NCBI RefSeq assembly: GCF_003399645.1
Contig: NZ_NBXD01000007.1
Span: 124,001 to 188,000 of the forward strand
From: Subtercola boreus
Lineage (GTDB): Bacteria; Actinomycetota; Actinomycetes; Actinomycetales; Microbacteriaceae
Direction of reading: 5' to 3'
DNA: 64,000 bases
This document shows, piece after piece, positions 51,564-58,886 of this stretch. A program made the translations under genes and the position numbers. Every line of letters begins with the position of its first letter. Within the stretch, counting starts at the first letter, position 1. The notes beneath the pieces were generated by a model. It was not told where the DNA came from, did no database searches, and saw only the letters and a program-made list of their open reading frames with translations.

Positions 51564-52076
51564 ATGAGCACCGAACCTGTCATCGTGGGCGTCGTCATGG
51601 GGTCGGACTCCGACCTCTCCGTGATGAGCGACGCCGTGGCCGTGTTGAACGACTTCGATGTGGCGCACGAAGTTCAGGTGGTCTCGGCTCACCGCACGCC
51701 CGAGAAGATGATCGAGTACGGGCGAACGGCCAGGGAGCGCGGCCTTCGCGTGATCATCGCCGGGGCGGGCGGCGCGGCGCATCTGCCCGGTATGCTCGCG
51801 GCGGTCACGACGCTGCCCGTCATCGGGGTTCCGGTTCCGCTCGCGCGGCTCGACGGGCTCGACTCCCTGCTGTCGATCGTGCAGATGCCCGCGGGCATCC
51901 CCGTCGCGACGGTGTCGATCGGCGGCGCCACAAACGCCGCCCTGCTCGCCGTGTCGATCCTCGCCTCAGCAGACACCACCGGCGGCGCCAACCTCGCGGC
52001 CCGCCTCGACGCCTACCGCGAGACCCTCACCGCCTCGGTCGAGCTCAAGAACACCGCTCTCCAGGCCCGTCTCTAG
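51564..52076 (+). CDS. purE: N5-carboxyaminoimidazole ribonucleotide mutase
   Basis: Moves the carboxyl group of N5-CAIR to C4, following PurK in purine synthesis. The 170-aa class I PurE has [11 protein letters not shown] at the N-terminus, the catalytic His in [41 protein letters not shown] and the C-terminal [14 protein letters not shown] 51564 follows TACTGT by 6 nt. It is a single gene; two adjacent hairpins follow its stop. Confidence 0.96.
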   Translation: MSTEPVIVGVVMGSDSDLSVMSDAVAVLNDFDVAHEVQVVSAHRTPEKMIEYGRTARERGLRVIIAGAGGAAHLPGMLAAVTTLPVIGVPVPLARLDGLDSLLSIVQMPAGIPVATVSIGGATNAALLAVSILASADTTGGANLAARLDAYRETLTASVELKNTALQARL

Positions 52077-52086
52077 CCCCGCGCCG

Positions 52087-52154
52087 CCACAGCGGAGACA
52101 TCCGCTGTGGTTTGTCGCACTCGCGCCTGCGCGCGCACCGGCGAATGCGACAAA
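52087..52154. terminator. Two adjacent hairpins between purE and the GT4 gene
   Basis: CCACAGCGGA-GACA-TCCGCTGTGG (52087-52110) is a perfect 10-bp stem followed by TTTGT, suited to end purE. Next to it TTTGTCGCACTCGC (52111-52124) pairs with GCGAATGCGACAAA (52141-52154), 13 of 14 positions. The second hairpin is symmetrical and may serve the convergent glycosyltransferase operon. Confidence 0.7.
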
Positions 52155-52189
52155 CAGCAGCGTGACGACAGAGGGAAGGCGCGCGGGCG

Positions 52190-53329
52190 TCAGAGGTCGG
52201 CGTGGAGCTGCCAGACCTTCTCGGCGGAGTCACGCCAGCTGAAGGCGCGGGCGCGGTCGAGGCCCGTGATGCGGAGGCGTGCGGCGAGGGCGTCATCCGT
52301 CACCACGCGATCGATCGCCGACGCCAGGCGCGCCGGCAGGCCCGCGGCGTCATCGCGCGGCACGACGATGCTCGCATCGTCGGCCACCTCCATCAGCGCG
52401 GGGACGTCGGTGTGGATGACCGGGGTGCCGAAGTGCAGGGCCTCGATGATCGGCAGGCCAAACCCCTCCGCCATGCTCGGGTAGACGAAGACGGTGGCCC
52501 GGGAGATCACGAGCGCGAGGTCTTCGTCGCTGACGAAGCCTAGAACGTGCATCCGGTTCTCGGGCAGCCCCGCGGCGGCGGCGGCCGCGAAGACGTCGAG
52601 ATCGCCCCAGCCCTGCGGGCCCGCGATGACGAGCGGAAGGTCGGGGGCATCGTCACGGGCGAGAGCCTCCATGAGCGAGGACAGGCCCTTGCGCGGCTCG
52701 AGCGTACCGACGGCGAGCACATAGGAGCCGGGCAGGCCGAGAGCGGCGGCACGGGCATCCGCATCGACCGGAATCTTCAGCGACGACGACACCGCCCCGC
52801 CGATGACCCGCACGCGCTCGCCGAAGTTCACGTAGCGCGCGAGTTCCTGGGCGACGGCGTGGGTCGGAACCACGACGGCGTCGGCGTACCGACGGGCACG
52901 CCGCGCCATGGCCTTGTGCCATGCGACACCGTGCGGGGTGAGGGTCTGCGGATGCGTCCACGGCACGACATCGTGGATCGTCACTGCGATCTGGTCGCCG
53001 GGCTGGTGCAGCTGATCGTGCTTGGTGAGCGGCGCGAGCAGGGAGGTCGCGTGCACCATGCCATGGCTCTGCGTGGTGAAGAGCCCGTGCTGCCAGGCCG
53101 CCGAGAGTTCGCGGCGCCGAAGTGTCGTCTTGCTGACCGACTGGAGTCCAGGCAGTCGCGTCTTCAGCTCGTCGAGCTTCGCCGGCGGCTGGGCCGAGAC
53201 GATGCCCTCGACGAAGCAGTCGCGGGGGGCCGAGGTGATCATCGCCCGGGTCAGCTCTTCGGTGTAGCGGCCGATTCCGCCGGGAACAGGGCTCAGGATC
53301 TGGTCAACGACGACCCGAAGCGTTGCCAT
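52190..53329 (-). CDS. GT4-family glycosyltransferase
   Basis: Cytoplasmic GT-B glycosyltransferase, 379 aa, last gene of the rmlB-rmlD operon and so probably a rhamnosyl- or other polysaccharide-assembly transferase. VVVDQILSPVPGGIGRYTEEL is at the N-terminus, with VLAVGTLEPRKGLSSLMEAL and FVYPSMAEGFGLPIIEALHFGTPVIHTDVPALMEV (EX7E donor site) in the second domain. ATG 53329 lies within the rmlD 3' end (26-bp overlap), so translation is coupled. The open frame upstream to 53740 is antisense-frame noise inside rmlD. Confidence 0.9.
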   Translation of the reverse strand: MATLRVVVDQILSPVPGGIGRYTEELTRAMITSAPRDCFVEGIVSAQPPAKLDELKTRLPGLQSVSKTTLRRRELSAAWQHGLFTTQSHGMVHATSLLAPLTKHDQLHQPGDQIAVTIHDVVPWTHPQTLTPHGVAWHKAMARRARRYADAVVVPTHAVAQELARYVNFGERVRVIGGAVSSSLKIPVDADARAAALGLPGSYVLAVGTLEPRKGLSSLMEALARDDAPDLPLVIAGPQGWGDLDVFAAAAAAGLPENRMHVLGFVSDEDLALVISRATVFVYPSMAEGFGLPIIEALHFGTPVIHTDVPALMEVADDASIVVPRDDAAGLPARLASAIDRVVTDDALAARLRITGLDRARAFSWRDSAEKVWQLHADL

Positions 53330-54269
53330 GTGTCTCCAAAATCCCCGATTGCGCCGCATCGTGCAGCGCCTCACGCCAGTCGCGCATGGGCTCGATTCCC
53401 GCTCGGGACCACGCGTCGTGCCCGAGTACGGAATACGCGGGACGCGGGGCAGGACGAACAAACTGCGCACTGTCTGTCGGCAGAACCCTATCAGGATCGA
53501 TTCCGTGTTCCGTGAACAGAGCCTGTGTGAAGCCGAACCAGGTCGTCTCACCCGCATTCGTCGCATGGTAGATGCCCGGGGCGGCGGCCGGGCGCGAACC
53601 GCCAGCGTCGGCATCGGCGCCAGCACCAGCAGAACCACCGGCGCCAGCACCCCCAGCACCACCGGCACCAGCGGCATCCGCGAGCCGCACCAGCTGCTGG
53701 GCGAGGTCGGCGGTCCAGGTGGGCTGGCCGCGCTGGTCATCGACCACGCTCACGGTGTCGCGCCCTGCGATCGCCTTCAGCATGGTCTTGGGGAAGTTCG
53801 GCCCGTGCTCGCCGTACAACCAGGCCGTGCGAACGACGTACCCACCCGTCGGATGCTCGGCCAGAACGCGGCGCTCACCCTCGGCCTTTGTGCGGCCGTA
53901 CGCCGACAGGGGTGCGTAGGGAGTGTCTTCGGCGTACGGCGCCGTCGACGAACCGTCGAACACGTAGTCGGTCGACACGTGGATGATCGTGGCCCCCGCC
54001 TCGCGGGCAGCCACCGCTGCATTCCCCGCGCCCGTCGCGTTGACGGCGAAGGCCTCGTCTTCGAAGGATTCGGCGTCATCGACCTTCGTGTAGGCGGCGA
54101 GGTTGAAGACCACGTCGTGACCGGCCACCGCGCCCTGAACTGCGGCGAGGTCGGTCACGTCGAGGTCGGCGCGGCCGAGGGCCGTCACGTCGGACCCGCG
54201 CTCACGGAGCACCCCGACGAGGTCGTGGCCGAGCATCCCGCCCGCCCCGGTGACGAGGTACCGGGTCAC
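53304..54269 (-). CDS. rmlD: dTDP-4-dehydrorhamnose reductase
   Basis: Final step of dTDP-L-rhamnose synthesis. The 321-aa SDR-fold product has VTGAGGMLGHDLV at the N-terminus, VFNLAAYTKVDDAES, VSTDYVFDG and YGRTKAEGE with the catalytic Tyr and Lys. LYGEHGPNFPKTML and RGQPTWTADLAQQLVRL are substrate-side. Residues 199-230 are an Ala-Gly-rich insertion (DNA 53580-53675) not typical of RmlD. The start is GTG 54269, 37 bp after the rmlB stop. Confidence 0.95.
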   Translation of the reverse strand: MTRYLVTGAGGMLGHDLVGVLRERGSDVTALGRADLDVTDLAAVQGAVAGHDVVFNLAAYTKVDDAESFEDEAFAVNATGAGNAAVAAREAGATIIHVSTDYVFDGSSTAPYAEDTPYAPLSAYGRTKAEGERRVLAEHPTGGYVVRTAWLYGEHGPNFPKTMLKAIAGRDTVSVVDDQRGQPTWTADLAQQLVRLADAAGAGGAGGAGAGGSAGAGADADAGGSRPAAAPGIYHATNAGETTWFGFTQALFTEHGIDPDRVLPTDSAQFVRPAPRPAYSVLGHDAWSRAGIEPMRDWREALHDAAQSGILETHGNASGRR

Positions 54270-54306
54270 CGAACGGCCCCGGCGACGCGGCAGCGAGCCT
54301 GACCCC

Positions 54307-55296
54307 TCATCGCTCGAGCGCCGCCCGCTCCTTCAGCGGCTCCCACCAGGCGCGGTTGTTGCGGTACCAGGCCACGACATCGCCGAGGCCCTGTTCGAAG
54401 GGCACCAGCGGTTCGTAGCCGAGTTCCCGGCCGATCTTCGTGCAGTCCACGGAGTAGCGGAGGTCGTGACCCTTGCGGTCTTCGACGTGTTCGACGTACG
54501 ACCAGTCTCTGCCGGTGGCGTCGAGCAGCAGGTTCGTCAGTTCGACGTTCGACAGCTCGGTTCCCCCACCGATGTTGTAGATCTCACCGGGGCGCCCGCT
54601 TACCAGCACCAGGGCGATGGCACGGGTGTGGTCGTCGACGTGCAGCCAGTCGCGCACGTTCTGGCCGTTGCCGTAGAGCGGCACGTGCGCCCCGTCGATG
54701 AGGTTTGTGACGAAGAGCGGGATGACCTTCTCGGGGAAGTGGTACGGGCCGTAGTTGTTCGAGCAGCGCGTGATCGACACGTTCATGCCGTGCGTGCGAT
54801 GGTAGGAGCGCACGAGCAGGTCGCTGCCGGCTTTCGACGCCGAGTAGGGCGAGTTCGGCTCGAGCTCGTGGTCCTCGCTCCAGGACCCTTCGGGAATGGT
54901 TCCGTAGACCTCGTCGGTCGAGACGTGTACGAAGCGCTTCAACCCGCTGCGGAGGCCGGCGTCGAGCAGCTGCTGGGTGCCGAGTACGTTCGTCTCGACG
55001 AAGATCGACGCGTTGTCGACCGAGCGGTCGACGTGCGATTCTGCGGCGAAGTGCACGACGGCATCCACCAGCGGAAAGAGGGTGTCGAGCAGCTCGGCGT
55101 CGCGGATGTCGCCCTGCACGAAGGTGTAGCGGGGAGAGTCGGCGACAGATGCCAGGTTCTCGAGGTTGCCCGAGTAGGTCAGCGCGTCGAGCACGACGAC
55201 GTCGGCCCCCTCCAGCCCCGGATAGCTGTCTTGCAGAACACGCCGAACGAAGTTCGAGCCGATGAACCCCGCACCGCCGGTTACCAGTATCTTCAC
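54307..55296 (-). CDS. rmlB: dTDP-glucose 4,6-dehydratase
   Basis: Second step of dTDP-rhamnose synthesis. The 329-aa product has NAD motif VTGGAGFIGSNFVR, VHFAAESHVDRS, VSTDEVYGTIPEG and the catalytic YSASKAGSDLLV. RCSNNYGPYHFPEKVIPLF and GNGQNVRDWLHVDDH complete the family pattern. The start is GTG 55296, 7 nt after TAAACT and without a ribosome-binding site; the long open frame upstream to 56070 overlaps rmlC and is not a gene. Divergent from rmlC by only 42 bp. Confidence 0.96.
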   Translation of the reverse strand: MKILVTGGAGFIGSNFVRRVLQDSYPGLEGADVVVLDALTYSGNLENLASVADSPRYTFVQGDIRDAELLDTLFPLVDAVVHFAAESHVDRSVDNASIFVETNVLGTQQLLDAGLRSGLKRFVHVSTDEVYGTIPEGSWSEDHELEPNSPYSASKAGSDLLVRSYHRTHGMNVSITRCSNNYGPYHFPEKVIPLFVTNLIDGAHVPLYGNGQNVRDWLHVDDHTRAIALVLVSGRPGEIYNIGGGTELSNVELTNLLLDATGRDWSYVEHVEDRKGHDLRYSVDCTKIGRELGYEPLVPFEQGLGDVVAWYRNNRAWWEPLKERAALER

Positions 55297-55303
55297 GACG
55301 AAC

Positions 55304-55332
55304 AGTTTATGGCAGCGCCCCGCCAGTAGAAT
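55304..55332. promoter_or_regulatory. Back-to-back leaderless promoters of rmlB and rmlC
   Basis: Minus-strand TAAACT (55304-55309) is 7 nt before the rmlB GTG; plus-strand TAGAAT (55327-55332) is 6 nt before the rmlC GTG. Only 17 bp separate the two boxes, so each -35 region would fall inside or beyond the opposing promoter. Confidence 0.6.
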
Positions 55333-55338
55333 TCCAAG

Positions 55339-55992
55339 GTGCAGATCCGAGAGCTGAGCATCCCCGATTCCTACGAACTCACCCCCGTGCAGCATGCAGA
55401 CGACCGGGGGCTGTTCTTCGAGTGGTACCGGTTCGACCGGCTCGAGGAGGTCATCGGGCACCCGCTCGCCCTGCGGCAGGCGAACGTGTCGGTGTCGCGC
55501 CGGGGGGTGGTTCGCGGCATCCACTTCGCCGACATCCCGCTCGGCCAGGCGAAGTTCGTGACCGCCACGCACGGTTCGGTGCTCGACTACGTGATCGACC
55601 TGCGCGTCGGATCGCCGACCTTCGGGCGGTGGGATGCCGTGCTGCTCGATTCTGAACACCACCGTTCGGTCTACATCGCCGAGGGGTTGGGGCACGCCTT
55701 CGTCGCGCTGACCGACGACGCCACGGTCAGCTACCTCGTCACCGACACCTTCAACGCCACCCGGGAGCACGCGATCAACCCGCTCGACCCCGACATCGCC
55801 CTGGCGTTCCCGCCCGAGGCCGGCGAGCTCGTGCTGTCGCCCAAAGACACGGGCGCACCCTCGCTCGCCGAGGCGGCGTCGTCGGGGCTGCTGACCTCGT
55901 ACGACGACGCGCGCGCACACTACGCGTCGCTGACGGATGCTGCGGTGGCAGCCCGTGCGGCCGTGACGAGCCCCGACACCGAGGTGGCCTGA
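55339..55992 (+). CDS. rmlC: dTDP-4-dehydrorhamnose 3,5-epimerase
   Basis: Third step of dTDP-rhamnose synthesis. The 217-aa cupin has [34 protein letters not shown] with the catalytic His, [22 protein letters not shown] and [26 protein letters not shown] 55339 begins two codons ahead of the conserved part and directly follows the TAGAAT box, so the mRNA is likely leaderless. It precedes rmlA by 1 bp. The last 30 residues are a non-conserved Ala-rich tail. Confidence 0.95.
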   Translation: MQIRELSIPDSYELTPVQHADDRGLFFEWYRFDRLEEVIGHPLALRQANVSVSRRGVVRGIHFADIPLGQAKFVTATHGSVLDYVIDLRVGSPTFGRWDAVLLDSEHHRSVYIAEGLGHAFVALTDDATVSYLVTDTFNATREHAINPLDPDIALAFPPEAGELVLSPKDTGAPSLAEAASSGLLTSYDDARAHYASLTDAAVAARAAVTSPDTEVA

Positions 55993-55993
55993 C

Positions 55994-56857
55994 ATGCGCG
56001 GCGTCATTCTCGCCGGCGGCTCCGGAACCAGGCTCTGGCCGATCACCCGAGGCATCAGCAAGCAGCTCATGCCGATCTACGACAAGCCGATGATCTACTA
56101 CCCCCTCTCGACGCTGATGCTGGCGGGTATCCGCGAGATCCTCATCATCACGACACCGGAGTACTCCGACCAGTTCCGGTCGCTGCTGGGCGACGGCAGT
56201 GAGCTCGGCATCCGCCTCGAGTACGCCGTGCAGTCCTCGCCCGACGGGCTCGCGCAGGCCTTTCTCATCGGTGAGGAGTTCATCGGCGACGAGAGCGTGG
56301 CGCTCGTGCTCGGCGACAACATCTTCTACGGGCAGGGTTTCGGCGAGTCGATGCGCGAACACACCGACGTCGACGGTGCGCTCATCTTCGCGGCGCATGT
56401 GTCCAACCCGCAGGCGTACGGCGTGGTGGAGTTCGACTCCTCGAACGTCGCAGTGTCGATCGAGGAGAAGCCCGAGCATCCGAAGTCGAGTTTCGCGGTG
56501 CCGGGGCTGTACTTCTACGACAACTCCATCGTCGAGATCGCCCGGGGGATCACCCCGAGCGCCCGGGGCGAACTCGAGATCACGACGGTGAACGAGCACT
56601 ACCTCGCCGCCGGAGCGCTGCGCGTGCAGGTGCTCGACCGGGGAACGGCCTGGCTCGACACCGGAACCTTCGAGTCGATGCTGCAGGCGACGGAGTTCGT
56701 GCGGGTGGTCGAAGACCGCCAGGGCTACAAGATCGGCTGCATCGAAGAGGTGGCGTGGAGCGAGGGGTGGATCACCGACGCCGACCTCGAGCGCCTCGCC
56801 GGTCCGCTGCTGAAGAGCGGCTACGGGCGTTACCTGCTGGGGCTGCTCGACCGCTAG
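55994..56857 (+). CDS. rmlA: Glucose-1-phosphate thymidylyltransferase
   Basis: First step of dTDP-rhamnose synthesis, making dTDP-glucose. The 287-aa product has the nucleotidyltransferase motif [36 protein letters not shown], and [43 protein letters not shown] and [16 protein letters not shown]. It starts 1 bp after rmlC. A 19-bp inverted repeat follows the stop. With rmlB and rmlD on the opposite strand the full four-enzyme pathway is present. Confidence 0.97.
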   Translation: MRGVILAGGSGTRLWPITRGISKQLMPIYDKPMIYYPLSTLMLAGIREILIITTPEYSDQFRSLLGDGSELGIRLEYAVQSSPDGLAQAFLIGEEFIGDESVALVLGDNIFYGQGFGESMREHTDVDGALIFAAHVSNPQAYGVVEFDSSNVAVSIEEKPEHPKSSFAVPGLYFYDNSIVEIARGITPSARGELEITTVNEHYLAAGALRVQVLDRGTAWLDTGTFESMLQATEFVRVVEDRQGYKIGCIEEVAWSEGWITDADLERLAGPLLKSGYGRYLLGLLDR

Positions 56858-56871
56858 CGCTGCACCGTCGC

Positions 56872-56923
56872 GTTTTGCGCAAAAGCACCCGAACCGGAGG
56901 TTGTGGGTGCTTTTGCGCAAAAC
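56872..56923. terminator. Perfect 19-bp inverted repeat with TTTTGCGCAAAA cores
   Basis: GTTTTGCGCAAAAGCACCC (56872-56890) and GGGTGCTTTTGCGCAAAAC (56905-56923) are exact reverse complements with a 14-nt loop. Each arm also contains the self-complementary TTTTGCGCAAAA. It is placed between the ends of rmlA (+) and the GT2 gene (-). A bidirectional terminator or binding site is likely. Confidence 0.75.
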
Positions 56924-56995
56924 ACGACCGTCCTGTGCGCAGCCTGCGGGCGCACGACGGCCGCGAGCGCGCGGCGCAGGTGGCGGGGCGGGGGC

Positions 56996-57724
56996 CTACG
57001 GCATCGAGACGGGGGGCTGCTTGCGCGAACCCTCCTTGAGGCGGATCTTCAGCAGGATCCACAGCGCTTCGACGCCGTCCCACGCCGTGATCTTCTTGCC
57101 CTCGGCGCGGGTGCGTGCCTTGTACGAGATCGCGACCTCGTAGGGGCGGTAGCCGCGGGCGAGGAGCTTGCCGGTGATCTCGGCCTCCATGCCGAAGCCG
57201 TTCGACGTGATGGAGAGCGAGCGGTAGAGCGAGGTGGGCATGAGCTTGTAGCAGGTCTCGACGTCGCTGACATAGGCGTTGAACATGATGTTCGTGAAGA
57301 GATTCACGCCGCGGTTGCCGATGACGTACCAGTACGAGTACGAGGTGTGGCTGCCGAAGGTGCGGGTGCCGTAGACGATCTTGGCGTCGCCGTCGAGGAT
57401 GGGCTGCAGCAGCCCGGGGATCTCCGACGGGCGGTACTCTTCGTCGGCGTCGCAGATGATGAGGTACTCACCCGTCGCCAGGGTCGCGGCCTTGCGGATC
57501 GCAGCGCCCTTGCCCTGGTTCTTGGGCTGGTGGAAGACGGTGACCCGGTCATCCTGCAGCCCGTCGAGAATGGCCGCCGTGTCGTCGACGCTGCCGTCGT
57601 TGACGATCACGAACTCCACCTCGACCTCGGGCTGCCAGGAGATGGCGAGCACCTTGTCGAGCACTTTCTGGAGCGTCGCCTGTTCGTTGTAGACGGGCAT
57701 GAGAACGGAGAGTTTCACGGTCAC
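56996..57724 (-). CDS. GT2-family glycosyltransferase (DPM/DPG-synthase-like)
   Basis: 242-aa GT-A glycosyltransferase resembling polyprenyl-phosphate sugar synthases. LSVLMPVYNEQATLQKVLDKV is at the N-terminus; FVIVNDGSVDDT, GKGAAIRKAATLATGEYLIICDADEEYRPSEI (metal-binding DAD) and ETCYKLMPTSLYRSL follow. GFGMEAEITGKLLARGYRPYEVAISYKARTRAEGKKITAWDG closes the family pattern. No membrane helices, unlike GtrB. Its place in the rhamnose region suggests it makes a lipid-linked sugar donor. Starts at ATG 57724, 52 bp after the epimerase gene, probably in the same transcript. Confidence 0.9.
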   Translation of the reverse strand: MTVKLSVLMPVYNEQATLQKVLDKVLAISWQPEVEVEFVIVNDGSVDDTAAILDGLQDDRVTVFHQPKNQGKGAAIRKAATLATGEYLIICDADEEYRPSEIPGLLQPILDGDAKIVYGTRTFGSHTSYSYWYVIGNRGVNLFTNIMFNAYVSDVETCYKLMPTSLYRSLSITSNGFGMEAEITGKLLARGYRPYEVAISYKARTRAEGKKITAWDGVEALWILLKIRLKEGSRKQPPVSMP

Positions 57725-57776
57725 CTTTCGGCCGCACCTTGCGGGGGTTCTGTCGAGGGGTAAAGGGATGGGGGAG

Positions 57777-58715
57777 CTAGGACGAATGGGTTCGGAACCA
57801 GTCGATGGTCTTGGCGAGGCCCTCTTCGACGCCGACCTTCGGAACCCAGCCGAGACGCTCGGTGGCTTTGGTGATGTCGGGCTGGCGGCGCTCGGGGTCG
57901 TCGACCGGGCGCGGGTGCAGCTCGATGGTGGAGGTGGAGTTGCTCAGCCGGATGACCGCCTCGGCGATCTCGAGCAGGGTCTGTTCGTGCGGGTTGCCGA
58001 TGTTGATGGGACCGGGCTCATCGCTCGCGGCCATCTTCAGGATGCCGGCGACCTGGTCGTCGATGTAGCAGAGCGAGCGGGTCTGGCTGCCGTCGCCGTG
58101 CAGCGGGATCGGTGCATTGACGAGCGCTGCCTTCGCGAAGGCGGGGATGGCGCGGCCGTCGTCGAGGTCCATGCGGGGGCCGTAGGTGTTGAACAGGCGC
58201 ACGACGCCGGTGTTCGTCTCGAAGTAGCGACGGTAGGCGAAGGTGATTGCTTCGGCGTAGCGCTTGGCCTCGTCGTAGACGCTCCGCGGGCCCGTCGAGC
58301 TGACGTTGCCCCAGTACTCCTCGACCTGCGGATGCACGTGGGGGTCTCCGTACACCTCAGACGTCGAGGCGACGATGAAACGCGCACCGTCGCGGCGGGC
58401 GACGTTCAGAAGGGCCTCCGTCACGTTCGAGCCGGCGTGCAGTGTCTCGATCGGGTGGGCGAGGTAGCGCGGGGGAGAGGCGGGGCTCGCGAAGTGCAGC
58501 ACCAGGTCGAATGTCTCGTCGATCGTCTCAGCGGTCTCGGCGTCGATCTCGAGCAGCGTGAAGTTCTCGTTCGCCAGCAGGTGCTCGACGTTCGAACGAT
58601 TGCCGGTGATGTAGTTGTCGACCGCGATGACCCGGTAGCCGTCGTCGAGGAGTCGTTCGCTGAGGTGGGAGCCGACGAATCCGGCGCCCCCGGCCACTAG
58701 AGCGGTTTTTGCCAT
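57777..58715 (-). CDS. NAD-dependent nucleotide-sugar epimerase/decarboxylase (UXS-like)
   Basis: 312-aa extended SDR enzyme. ALVAGGAGFVGSHLSERLL is at the N-terminus, then VLHFASPASPPRYLAHPIETLHAGS, ASTSEVYGDPHVHPQVEEYWGNVS and the catalytic YDEAKRYAEA. FNTYGPRMDLDDGRAIPAF and DGSQTRSLCYIDD follow. The ASPASPP and YWGNVS motifs are those of UDP-glucuronate decarboxylase (UDP-xylose synthase), so that activity is likely, although the Arg/Glu set needs alignment. ATG 58715 has GAGGAG about 12 bases upstream, slightly long spacing. Confidence 0.87.
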   Translation of the reverse strand: MAKTALVAGGAGFVGSHLSERLLDDGYRVIAVDNYITGNRSNVEHLLANENFTLLEIDAETAETIDETFDLVLHFASPASPPRYLAHPIETLHAGSNVTEALLNVARRDGARFIVASTSEVYGDPHVHPQVEEYWGNVSSTGPRSVYDEAKRYAEAITFAYRRYFETNTGVVRLFNTYGPRMDLDDGRAIPAFAKAALVNAPIPLHGDGSQTRSLCYIDDQVAGILKMAASDEPGPINIGNPHEQTLLEIAEAVIRLSNSTSTIELHPRPVDDPERRQPDITKATERLGWVPKVGVEEGLAKTIDWFRTHSS

Positions 58716-58886
58716 GCTGACAACGATCTCCTCTTTCACTTGGCCCGAGCGAGCACAGAGCGCGTAAAGACTACCATCCTGCGCTCTCCGAGCCCGTGGC
58801 GGGGGCGGCACGGGCGCCCCCCACTAGGAGTGGCACCGACCCCGCCCGCGCCTAGTTATGAGGTATGCTCGAAGAATGGAGCAGCA

